The translations under genes were made by a program, and so were the position numbers. A stretch of DNA of 64,000 nt from Halotalea alkalilenta. Lineage in GTDB: Bacteria; Pseudomonadota; Gammaproteobacteria; Pseudomonadales; Halomonadaceae. Shown here piece after piece: positions 35,070-42,886 of the stretch. The stretch is taken from assembly GCF_001648175.1 (NCBI RefSeq), contig NZ_CP015243.1:2728001-2792000 (forward strand), read 5' to 3'. The notes below the pieces were generated by a model. The model made no database searches and was not told where the DNA came from. It was given only the letters and a program-made list of their open reading frames with translations. The first letter of the stretch is position 1, and each line of letters opens with the position of its first letter.

Positions 35070-35566
35070 TTAGCTTGACATCAGTCCCGCTGCCTTGAGC
35101 GCGTTCAAAATTTCGTTGAGCTTTTGGGCTTCTGGAGACAAATCATCGCCCGTCAAGTTGCTGACAGGAGACGCGATCATCGCGGTACCTCCGTTCCAAT
35201 CTCCCGAATCCAACCTAGTCACATCTTCCACATCCACGACTGAAAGAATAATTGGTACTGCTCTATTATTGACGCCGACGAACTTAATATCCAGAGCAAA
35301 TAGACTGGAGCCAGAGAGAGTTCCCTGTATCCCAACATCAATATACGGCGCATCGGTCCCTTCTGGCTGCTCAGTCGGGCAAGTGGAACTGATTGGGCCA
35401 ACGCGAATGCCAAAATTAGAAATCGCCGAGGAGTAGTTCCCACTGACTCTCCAATTTTCGACTTTAAGATCGCTCACATAGGGCCAACGAAAGCCGTTGG
35501 AAACGGTGGTAGCAAAAGTGATCTTCTTGACGCCTGTAGAATTACCGTCTCCTCTAGCAACGACGT
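35070..35566 (-). pseudogene. Phage tailspike gene, C-terminal fragment beyond the IS insertion
   Basis: This is the 3' part of the tailspike gene. Reading on the minus strand from the insertion site gives DVVARGDGNSTGVKK and continues to a C-terminal end LKAAGLMSS. When the IS and one copy of its ACGT duplication are removed, it joins in frame to the fragment at 36763-37608. The fragment is beta-rich with Gly/Ser/Thr/Asn, as in C-terminal receptor-binding or trimerisation regions of tailspikes. Alone it has no credible start. Confidence 0.75.
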
Positions 35567-35628
35567 CCCCCCGCACTTGAGTAGCAGGCAGCTTTGGAGT
35601 CCAATCCCGAACGAGAAGGAGATTGGAC

Positions 35629-35892
35629 GTGAAGAAGCGTTTCAGCGAAGAACAGATCATCGGCTTCCTGCGTGAGGCCGAGGCCGGCCTGCCGGTCAAG
35701 GAGCTGTGCCGCCGGCATGGCTTCAGCGAGGCGTCGTACTACCTGTGGCGCAGCAAGTTCGGCGGGATGAATGTTTCCGAAGCCAAGCGGCTCAAGGAAC
35801 TCGAAGTCGAGAATGCGCGTCTGAAGAAGCTGCTGGCCGAGCAAGTCCTCGAGAACGAGGTGATCAAGGACGTACTGCGAAAAAAATGGTGA
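35629..35892 (+). CDS. IS3-family transposase OrfA
   Basis: This 87-residue protein has a helix-turn-helix ([17 protein letters not shown], then [20 protein letters not shown]) and a leucine-zipper-like helix ([18 protein letters not shown]). I prefer the GTG at 35629 (AAGGAG 7 nt upstream) over a TTG at 35623. An A7 run at 35880-35886 just before the stop is a typical site for -1 frameshifting that produces the OrfAB transposase. Confidence 0.9.
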   Translation: MKKRFSEEQIIGFLREAEAGLPVKELCRRHGFSEASYYLWRSKFGGMNVSEAKRLKELEVENARLKKLLAEQVLENEVIKDVLRKKW

Positions 35893-36719
35893 GCGCACCG
35901 GCCCGTCGTGAGCAGGTGCGCTACATGGTCGGAAAAGGACTCAGCGAGCGGCGCGCTTTGCGCGCGGTGGGCATGAGCGCCAGCGCACTGCGTTACACAC
36001 CTCGTCCGGATCGCAATGTCGAACTGCGGGCGCAGATCCAGGCATTGGCGCATCGGCACAAGCGCTACGGCGTGGGCATGATCTATCTCAAGCTGCGGCA
36101 AGGCGGCCATACCGTGAATTACAAACGCGTGGAGCGGCTGTATCAGCACGCGAAGCTGCAGGTGCGGAGACGCAAGCGCAAGAAGGTGCCGGTGAGCGAG
36201 CGGCAACCGCTGATCCGTCCGGTTGCGGCCAATGAAGTGTGGTCGATGGACTTCATCTTCGACCGCACGGCCGACGGCCGCGTCATCAAGTGCCTGGTGA
36301 TCGTGGACGACGCGAGCCACGAAGCTGTGGCGATCGAAGTCGAACGCGCGATTTCCGGGCACGGGGTCAGTCGTGTGCTCGACCGCCTGGCGCTAAGCCG
36401 TGGCCTGCCGAAGGTGGTCCGAACGGACAACGGCAAGGAGTTCTGCGGCAAGGCGATGGTGGCCTGGGCGCACGAGCGGGGCGTGATGCTGCGCTTGATC
36501 CAGCCGGGCAAGCCGAATCAAAACGCTTACGTCGAGTCCTTCAACGGGCGCCTGCGCGACGAATGCCTCAACGAACACTGGTTCCCGACGCTGCTGCATG
36601 CCCGAAGCGAGATCGAGCGCTGGCGGCGGGAATACAACGAGGAACGACCAAAGAAATCACTCGGCGGGCTGACGCCCGCCGCCCACGCAAAACAACTGGC
36701 AGAAGCTCAGCTACAGTAA
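35886..36719 (+). CDS. IS3-family transposase OrfB (DDE integrase domain)
   Basis: This 277-residue product is read in the -1 frame relative to OrfA from an ATG at 35886, or as the C-terminal part of OrfAB by slippage on A7. It contains an HTH_21-type region ([17 protein letters not shown]) and the rve core with all three acidic residues: [18 protein letters not shown] and [14 protein letters not shown]. It is full length, so the element may still transpose. Confidence 0.92.
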   Translation: MVSAPARREQVRYMVGKGLSERRALRAVGMSASALRYTPRPDRNVELRAQIQALAHRHKRYGVGMIYLKLRQGGHTVNYKRVERLYQHAKLQVRRRKRKKVPVSERQPLIRPVAANEVWSMDFIFDRTADGRVIKCLVIVDDASHEAVAIEVERAISGHGVSRVLDRLALSRGLPKVVRTDNGKEFCGKAMVAWAHERGVMLRLIQPGKPNQNAYVESFNGRLRDECLNEHWFPTLLHARSEIERWRREYNEERPKKSLGGLTPAAHAKQLAEAQLQ

Positions 36720-36762
36720 CCCCGGGCTCTAAATGGTCCCGCTACTGAAAGCGGGGGGACGT

Positions 36763-37608
36763 CGGCAATGGTAAGGGTGATCTCATAGAATCCTGCAGAT
36801 TCGTTCTGTATTCTAACCACACTATTCTCTGAAACAGTGATCGATCCATTATAGACTCGACCATACATCCGACGCCCAGAATAGTTAATGTAGGTAGACG
36901 GATTGATTGAGGTGGACGAATTATTGCCAGCTTCTATGATTGTACCGATCTGACGGCCGTTAGCAGCCCAAAAAGTTCCCGGGTTATCAATTTCAACTGG
37001 GACCGTAGAAGATCCAGAGTTACCCTCGTTGTATATTTGGGGGTCCACAGCTGGATTCGTCGAACGAAGACCTACCTGAACAGTTTCAAAGTAGTTGTTG
37101 CCATATCGGCAAATTCCACGCCCGTTGTAGGTAATGGCGGCACCTGTGCCATGACCCGTATATCCAGCCCTGCTGGATGCCCTCACCTGTTTGAAGTGGC
37201 ATCCTCTCACCTCCAGAGACCTTGACCAACCACCATCTGAACCCACACTCAAACGAGTCTCATCGCTCGAGTCGCTCCAGTTGACCCCATTCTCTCCATT
37301 GGGAAGAAGACCAGCGAATCTTCCATCGTCGGAGAACTCAATCTTACCGTTACCATTAGCGCCCTCAGAGAGCACCATGATGGCGTGGTTTACACCTTCA
37401 AACCAATCATTGTAGATCTGCCAGTGAAAATTTCTCCTCCCTAAATAACCGCATAGGAAGTTGTTCGACCCTCCAGTGTGAGAGTTACCCCATGCGAACC
37501 TATTCGACTCAGAGCCCGAACCGTGGTCCAGGATGTCCGCGACCCTGGGATCACCCCCAAATGAGTTTTTGGTAAAAGTAAAAGCATCATTGAAGTTGCC
37601 TCCCCCCC
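36763..37608 (-). pseudogene. Phage tailspike gene, middle fragment
   Basis: Minus-strand translation from the homopolymer at 37602-37608 gives GGNFNDAFTFTKNSFGG, then NNFLCGYLGRRNFHWQIYND and EGVNHAIMVLSEG, and continues to the IS insertion point at FYEITLTIADV. The asparagine/glycine-rich beta-strand pattern is that of a parallel beta-helix tailspike. It is continuous in meaning with the N-terminal fragment but displaced by one base, and with the C-terminal fragment after removal of the IS. Confidence 0.75.
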
Positions 37609-38973
37609 TCCGGTAATCCCTCGCGCAGAGTGTGTAATTTCTCGATAACTATTCGATAGGTTCAAAAGACCTATACGAGCAAGGGTACCCGCTGCTCCAG
37701 AGAACATATTCTCGTTCCAGGACATAGCGATGTTGTTGCAACTGACGAATGCAACTCTCGGATTTCCATTGAACTGGCACCACCTGGTCCTCACGCGGCC
37801 GCCATTGGCAAGAAGAATGCAAACCCCATGAGCCGGCCCCTGGATGGCTATGTTCTCCATCACCACATCAGACCAGCCACCCGTTTCGGAGTTCTCATTG
37901 AAATTACTGGAGACGAATCCGAACTGAACAGATGCTTCCTCATCCCTGGTATACAAGGATTCCATTTCGCTGGTTGGGGTTCCCGTCGGCATTGTTGAGG
38001 GGAACACATCGGTCACATTTCCAGCGTTCTGGAAAACGAAGGTTGATCTCCAAGGCCCAGCACCGATGAAACCCTTGCATGCCCCTGACAATTCTCGATC
38101 CCTGATCGGTATTTTGCGATTGAGATAGTACGTCTTGAGATGGCAGCCAATGATCCATGCGGGGGTTCTAGCGAGATAAAATACTTCCCTGGTAGCGGCC
38201 CAGTCGATCAGGTCGGTTAGCTCATAGGCATGGGGATACCTGACTCGCGCCTCTTTCAGTGTGCCAAAGAAGACATTGAGCGCCAGAGGCTGGCCAACCG
38301 CTCCGAAGTATTCGGGCGATGCACACTTGAATTCTCTCTCCCAATATCCATTGGCGCCCTCTGGCGCAGCGATGGTGCCGTAGTCCGTGATGGCAGAGCC
38401 TTTTCTCCAAATGAAATTACCGCCTGACTCCCTGACTGGATAATCCTTCCAATAGGAGACAAGGTAGACGACATCACCATCGTATCGACCCGAGACCGCC
38501 AAGAGTTCATCGAAAGAGAAGAGCTGTCGCGAGGCCCGGTAGACGATGCCCGCGCCTCGGGAGAGACTGAGTGCGGTATCCGAGAGGTCCTCCCGCGTAA
38601 GGCCCTGGAACACCCCCACGTGGCCGTCTGCCATGTCCTGATCCAGCGACACGCTCGTGTAGTCGTGGGCGACGACGTAGACAACCCCACCGCTAAGGAA
38701 CAGGTCCCGGGCCTTGTATGCCTTCCCGACCTCATAATCCCCGGTGGGATTGACTACGCCCAGTCCTCCGATCGCTTTCTCTGCGAGCTGCCCCCAGCCC
38801 TTGGCCATCTTGGCCAGTGTCGGTAAAGGGCCGGATTCAGTCAGAACATCGGTCTCATCATCCCCATGCACGAAGGCGTGCTGAAGGTCGCTGGCCTCGT
38901 TGGAACGACGCGCGGCAAGCGATAGCTGTGCCGCATATTGCTCAAGGGCCTCGAGGGTGGTGCGGTCTGCCAT
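37441..38973 (-). pseudogene. Phage tailspike gene, N-terminal fragment
   Basis: Reading from the ATG at 38973 (MADRTTLEALEQYAAQ; in-frame ATG also at 39009) the protein has a helical particle-binding head, SFDELLAVSGRYDGDVVYL, EYFGAVG and later beta-helix repeats with Asn/Gly turns. True homology ends near 37608, where a C7 run (plus strand) shifts the frame; the remaining codons to 37441 are out of frame. With one base restored and the IS removed, the whole gene from 38973 to 35070 is 2709 nt, encoding 902 residues, consistent with a single lost G. Confidence 0.75.
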
Positions 38974-38974
38974 G

Positions 38975-39115
38975 TCAGGCTTCTCCGTTGTCAGCGGCGG
39001 CTGGTCCATGGTAATGGATCGTGTTGCGAGTCTGGTCGACTGAATCACTGACTATGTCGGCGATGCTCTTTCCATCGCCTATAGCGACATCGGTGTAATC
39101 GGGTGGTTCAGTCAT
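38975..39115 (-). CDS. Small phage-type protein upstream of the tailspike
   Basis: A 46-codon minus-strand frame starts at the ATG at 39115 with MTEPPDYTDVAIGDGKSIAD and ends with a TGA whose last base is 1 nt from the tailspike ATG at 38973. Short acidic proteins of this sort often precede tail-fibre genes, and the near-overlap suggests translational coupling. I do not recognise a family, and the ribosome-binding site is weak. Confidence 0.45.
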   Translation of the reverse strand: MTEPPDYTDVAIGDGKSIADIVSDSVDQTRNTIHYHGPAAADNGEA

Positions 39116-39320
39116 CGCCCGGCACTCGAGTGCTTAAGCATTGGCCGTGCCACGGCTCTGCACCGATGGCATCGACATACCAGCTAAGGGCCATTTCCTG
39201 ACCGTTCAACGGATCGGGCGCGCCTCGCCAATCAAAGCCAGCCGACGGTGAGCGTCGCGGTATTGCGAGGATCAGGCATAATGACCTCATTGCGGAGTTG
39301 ACTCGAGGTTTGCAACTCAC
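39108..39320 (-). pseudogene. Possible remnant of another phage tail gene
   Basis: Minus-strand text here reads in one frame MPDPRNTATLTVGWL then stop, and in another FDWRGAPDPLNGQEMAL followed by WYVDAIGAEPWHG. The two would join as a single short protein after a frameshift. Its C-terminal end overlaps the 46-residue phage ORF slightly. No start or family is certain. I list it only as a probable degraded part of the tail module. Confidence 0.3.
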
Positions 39321-39361
39321 TGAGCCAGGCTGCCAGCAAAGCGTGGCTGGACGGAGCGGAT

Positions 39362-39592
39362 ATGAGTGCTAAAGGCAGTGACAGCACAGCAAGGTTTAGT
39401 CGTCGCCAGTTTTTCGGGCTGGCAACGGCGTCTCTAGCGGCAGCCTACGCATGGCCAACGGCGCAGCCCGAGCAATGGTCTGGGCTGGCCTTTCGGGCGA
39501 TAGACGTCACCGATCGACTCACCCTTGCCGCTGAACAGCTGCACCGCAGTATTCACGTCGTGGTACCCAGCATTTTTCGGGGCGCTGACTAG
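39362..39592 (+). CDS. Short ORF with a twin-arginine (Tat) signal, possibly truncated
   Basis: This 76-residue frame begins MSAKGSDSTARFSRRQFFGL, a good Tat signal (SRRQFFG) followed by a hydrophobic stretch ending AAAYA. Only about 40 residues follow the predicted signal, with no cofactor motif, so it may be the start of a larger exported protein that has been truncated, or a small exported protein. A GGAG is about 5 nt from the ATG. It is flanked by prophage remnants and the higBA pair. Confidence 0.4.
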   Translation: MSAKGSDSTARFSRRQFFGLATASLAAAYAWPTAQPEQWSGLAFRAIDVTDRLTLAAEQLHRSIHVVVPSIFRGAD

Positions 39593-39783
39593 CTCAGGTC
39601 AGGTCCAGGCGGCCTGAAGCTCGGTCGCGGGATAAAAGGGTTGGATTACGCAGTTGTAGCTGATGGTCCCCGACCGAGACACCTAGGCCAGATGAAGACC
39701 GCCCTGGCCCAGTTCCAGCGCCGCACGTCGAATGCGAGCCGCCTGGTACTCCATCCTCCGGCAAGCCTCCAAGAATTGATTTT

Positions 39784-39804
39784 CCATACGTCAAAGACGT
39801 ATGG
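39784..39804. promoter_or_regulatory. Perfect 9-bp inverted repeat overlapping the toxin start (likely antitoxin operator)
   Basis: CCATACGTC (39784-39792), AAA, then GACGTATGG (39796-39804). The right arm includes the ATG at 39801 that starts the HigB/RelE-like toxin frame. Antitoxins of this family repress their own operon by binding such palindromes. Here binding would block initiation as well as transcription. Confidence 0.7.
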
Positions 39805-40128
39805 TCAATGGCATATACACAATCATCGAAACCGCCACGTTCAGGCGCTATGCCACCAGCATCTGGCAGGAAGACGAGCGTCTGGCCGTTCTTCTCGTGG
39901 TTGGCGGCCAATCCATTGACCGGCGATGTGATTCCCGCAACGGGCGGTCTGCGCAAGATTCGCTGGAGTCGCTCGGGGATGGGAAAACGAGGCGGAGCCC
40001 GGGTGATCTACTACAACACCCTGGATGACGGCACCATTTGGCTGCTGATCGTCTACACCAAGGCCAAATTCGACAACCTGCCTGCTGCCCTGCTCAATCA
40101 GTTGAAGGAGGAGATCGAACATGGATAA
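39801..40128 (+). pseudogene. HigB/RelE-type toxin gene, frameshifted
   Basis: The first frame gives MVNGIYTIIETATFRRYATS, then WQEDERLA; the second gives FFSWLAANPLTGDVIPA, GLRKIRWSRSGMGKRGGARV and IYYNTLDDGTIWLL. Together they form a complete RelE/HigB mRNA interferase of about 108 residues with its usual KIRW...GKRGG...RVIYY core. A single extra G at about 39888 separates the halves. As written the toxin is not made, unless by frameshifting or if the base is a sequence error. It overlaps the antitoxin gene by 8 nt. Confidence 0.8.
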
Positions 40129-40399
40129 GGAAATGGAACAGTTCGGACGTGACCTGCTGCAGTCCGTACGCGAGATGAAGGCCGGCAAGGCGGCACGCGT
40201 TACGCGCGTGGAGGTCTCCGAGGCTGCCCACGCGCGCCAGCGGGTCGGCGCTTCACAGTCAGAGTTCGCCAAGCTGATTGGCGTCAGCGTGCGTACCCTG
40301 CAGGAATGGGAGCAGGGGCGGCGCGAGCCCACCGGCGCCGCTCGTACGCTGCTGCGCGTCGCCGAACAGCATCCCGAAGCGCTGCGAGATCTGTCGTAA
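40121..40399 (+). CDS. higA: HigA-type XRE antitoxin
   Basis: This 92-residue protein has an acidic/helical N-terminus and a C-terminal helix-turn-helix (ASQSEFAKLIGVSVRTLQEWEQGRREPTGAA, residues about 45-75), the normal HigA/antitoxin arrangement. It overlaps the toxin frame by 8 nt, as expected for a higBA operon with the toxin first. It is intact although the toxin is broken. Confidence 0.85.
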   Translation: MDKEMEQFGRDLLQSVREMKAGKAARVTRVEVSEAAHARQRVGASQSEFAKLIGVSVRTLQEWEQGRREPTGAARTLLRVAEQHPEALRDLS

Positions 40400-40729
40400 G
40401 TACTTGCCGAAGCATCGGATGATGGCGCCGACATAGGGAGCAGAGCTACTTCACTCCGACGGCCCGAACGGCTCCACCGGACGTGCTTCCGGCCTTGGAC
40501 GAGCACGCAGTCGACACAAGACGATGCGATGACCAATAGCCTGTCCACCACGCGACATCCAACGGTTGGCGCTACTTCCCCTCCCTCGAAGATCACCGAT
40601 GCGGCTGCCGAGCCGAGATCGGTTGTTCATCGCTTGACATGGTTATCTACCATAAGTAGCTTGGCCAACATAATCTACCAAAGGTAGGAAAAGGCCAGCT
40701 TTCTTCTCAGCCATGGCAGGAGCTTCACC
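40400..40729. promoter_or_regulatory. Intergenic region with two operator-like 13-bp repeats before the quinone oxidoreductase gene
   Basis: No gene is supported here. CTACC-AAA-GGTAG (40675-40687) is a perfect palindrome, and a degenerate copy CTACCATAAGTAG lies at 40647-40659, 28 bp upstream. A CATAAT at 40669-40674 between them could be a -10 element. The pair probably binds a repressor of the downstream flavoprotein gene; the adjacent AraC regulator is one candidate, an unlinked MarR/HxlR protein another. Confidence 0.5.
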
Positions 40730-41350
40730 GTGCATGCACTCATCGTCGTCTCTCACCCCGAGCCTGGGTCACTCACCCATAGCATCGCCCAGCGTATCGC
40801 CGAGGGAGTGAGCCTCTCGGCGCAAGGCAACTCGTTCGAGATCGCGGATCTCGCCGCGGAGGCTTTCGATCCGCGGTTCAGCGCAGCGGATCTTGCCGCT
40901 AGCCGCGGACAGGCGGCGCCCCCCGCGGATGTCATCGCCGAGCAGGCGAGGATCGATCGCGCCGATGCTCTGGTGCTGGTCTACCCCGTCTACTGGTGGT
41001 CGATGCCGGGGCTTCTCAAAGGTTGGATCGATCGTGTGTTCGTCAATGGCTGGGCGTTCGACTTCGGTGCGGATGCCCAGTTGGTGAAGAAACTCGGCCA
41101 CCTCAGGGTTCATCTTGTCGGTATCGGTGGTGCCGATATTCAGACCTACACACGGCACGGCTACGCCGATGCCATGAAGACGCAGATTGATCATGGGATT
41201 TTCGATTACTGCGGCGCCCAGGTCCCGACCTCCATGCTGCTGTTGGATTCGGAGACGCGCCCGCCAGATACTCACCTGGAATCCGCCCATGCGATCGGGC
41301 GAAATCTCTTCACCCCACCCCAGCAGTGTCCGGCTACGACCGCGCTATGA
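40730..41350 (+). CDS. NAD(P)H dehydrogenase (quinone), flavodoxin-like fold
   Basis: This 206-residue protein of the NQO/KefF/MdaB family starts MHALIVVSHPEPGSLTHSIA with the FMN/FAD phosphate loop, then has VLVYPVYWWSMPGLLKGWIDRVF, the signature of two-electron quinone reductases. It probably reduces quinones or electrophiles in the cytoplasm. The start codon is GTG (GTGCATGCAC). It is convergent with the AraC-family regulator. Confidence 0.85.
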   Translation: MHALIVVSHPEPGSLTHSIAQRIAEGVSLSAQGNSFEIADLAAEAFDPRFSAADLAASRGQAAPPADVIAEQARIDRADALVLVYPVYWWSMPGLLKGWIDRVFVNGWAFDFGADAQLVKKLGHLRVHLVGIGGADIQTYTRHGYADAMKTQIDHGIFDYCGAQVPTSMLLLDSETRPPDTHLESAHAIGRNLFTPPQQCPATTAL

Positions 41351-41398
41351 ATACGCGGCTCTAGGCGATTTTTTCCAACTGAAAAGCACAGGGGCGGG

Positions 41399-42331
41399 TC
41401 ACCCGGCAGCGGCAACCAAGCGCTGCCCGCGACCGTACCTCCGTGGCGAGGCGCCCATGACCCTCTTGAACGCCGTACTGAAGGCGCTTTCGGATTCGTA
41501 ACCGAGTGACAACGCTATGGTGGAGATGGAGTCGTTGGAATTCTCCAGCCGGTCGCCAGCGAGCAGCATTCGCCAGCGCGTCAGGTACTCCATCGGAGAG
41601 GTCCCGACCGTCTCTTTGAACCTCTGCGCGAAGGCCGATCGCGACATGCAGGCACGTTCCGCCAGCTCGTGCAGCTTCCAACGATGCGCAGGATTGGCAT
41701 GGATCGCGTTGATCGCGGCGCCCAACTGCTTGTCCGCCACGCCGAGCAGCCATCCCACCCCGCCCATCGTCGACGCTTGCTCCACATGCAGGCGCAGCGC
41801 CTGGACCAGCATCATGTGGGCTAGGTGCTCCAGCACCAGGAAGCTGCCGGGCTGCTGCTCGCGCAGCTCCTGCATCATCCGCTCCACCGACCAGCGCAGC
41901 GCTGACTGGTCAGACTCCTTGCGGATATGACCGATGGGCGGCAGCAGCCCCATCAGGGTGCTTGCGTGGCTGCCGCTGACAGCGAAACGACTGCCGACGA
42001 GAAGGAAATCCCCGCCGCCGTTGATGGTCACGACCCCGCCGGCGCGGGCGGGCGCGAAGAAGTCACTGGCCGCGACGGGCGTCACTGCCATATCGCTCGC
42101 GAGACGGAAAGGACGCCCGCTTGGCAGCACGAAGCAGTCCCCCTGCTTCAAGCGCACCGCCTCGGGAATGCCCTCCACAGCGAGCCAGCATTCGCCCGAA
42201 ACCACCGCATAACACTTGATGAGTTGGTGCTGGGCGGCGAACTGAACCGACCATTCACCACCTGCGTTGAAACCGGAAGACACGTAGCTGCGCGGCTTTA
42301 GCAGCGAAAGTACGTCTGAGAGCGGATCCAT
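41399..42331 (-). CDS. AraC-family regulator with cupin_6 sensor domain
   Basis: This 310-residue protein has an N-terminal AraC_binding_2/cupin_6 domain (MDPLSDVLSLLKPRSYVSSG; LKQGDCFVLPSGRPFRL) and a C-terminal pair of helix-turn-helix motifs (LAERACMSRSAFAQRFKE; ISTIALSLGYESESAFSTAF). The ATG at 42331 matches the family start; an upstream start at 42376 adds a Cys/Pro-rich leader. This type often sits beside and controls oxidoreductase genes, so the neighbouring quinone oxidoreductase is a candidate target. Confidence 0.87.
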   Translation of the reverse strand: MDPLSDVLSLLKPRSYVSSGFNAGGEWSVQFAAQHQLIKCYAVVSGECWLAVEGIPEAVRLKQGDCFVLPSGRPFRLASDMAVTPVAASDFFAPARAGGVVTINGGGDFLLVGSRFAVSGSHASTLMGLLPPIGHIRKESDQSALRWSVERMMQELREQQPGSFLVLEHLAHMMLVQALRLHVEQASTMGGVGWLLGVADKQLGAAINAIHANPAHRWKLHELAERACMSRSAFAQRFKETVGTSPMEYLTRWRMLLAGDRLENSNDSISTIALSLGYESESAFSTAFKRVMGASPRRYGRGQRLVAAAG

Positions 42332-42886
42332 AAACTTCCCTGGACGATGACAAGAACAGTTCGGACTCTGGGGCATCGATCGTACTATCGGGCTCGGCCG
42401 CCTTACCTGTCATGAAACCTCGCCGTTCCTTTCTGCCGACTTACCATGTTCCCCCCCATGGAACGGAACCGCCCCATCATGGCGTCATCCCGCCCATCGC
42501 TGGCTGGATACGCAGCAACAATGCCTCGCTCGGTGAACATGCAGGTTTGAATCGAGCGCTAGTCTCCAGCTCGATCGATCAGCGCTCGAACCCCGGCAAC
42601 CAGGGCCCGCCGCTTGCTGGACGATCACAAAGACAAGCCGGACTACCTCGCATAGACCCTGACTGGCCCAACCACCTATCTTCGGCCCGGTCGCAAGACA
42701 AGCTTGCTACTCAGCCAAGCGTATGGCCCGCCTTGAGCACAACCAACGCCGCTTACCCGGCAACCCAGCGCGCAGGCCATCAGCGTTGCAGGGACGCTTT
42801 TGATCCTCGCGCGCCGGCATGCAGTGAGTATCCGTTTCATCGCTGAGAGAACGAAGCCGCACAGCGCCATACAGGAACATGGATTC
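42332..42886. other. Intergenic region, no supported gene
   Basis: About 555 bp between the AraC regulator and the RND adaptor gene. A 144-codon plus-strand frame (42412-42846) covers most of it but has proline/serine/arginine-rich text with no domain or ribosome-binding site, so I do not call it. The region should hold divergent promoters. I found no clear operator. Confidence 0.5.

Larger units (their letters stand above)
35567..36758 (+). mobile_element. Complete IS3-family insertion sequence (probable IS407 group), 1192 bp
   Basis: Imperfect terminal inverted repeats start CCCCCCGC at both ends (left followed by ACTTGAGTAGC, right inverted by TTTCAGTAGC). The element is flanked by the 4-bp duplication ACGT (35563-35566 and 36759-36762). 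Four-bp duplications are typical of the IS407 group. Because ACGT is its own inverse complement, the exact boundary between terminal repeat and duplication is ambiguous by up to these bases. It carries intact orfA and orfB with an A7 slippery run. It interrupts the phage tailspike gene in the opposite orientation. Confidence 0.9.

Noticed and set aside
32725..40400. A second copy of the tRNA-Ser 3' end as attR of the prophage
   Set aside because: I looked for the terminal GGTTCGAATCC...CCTCCGCCA stretch beyond the tRNA and did not find one within the island.
42412..42846. A 144-codon plus-strand ORF before the RND adaptor gene
   Set aside because: No ribosome-binding site, low-complexity Pro/Ser/Arg text and no recognisable domain.
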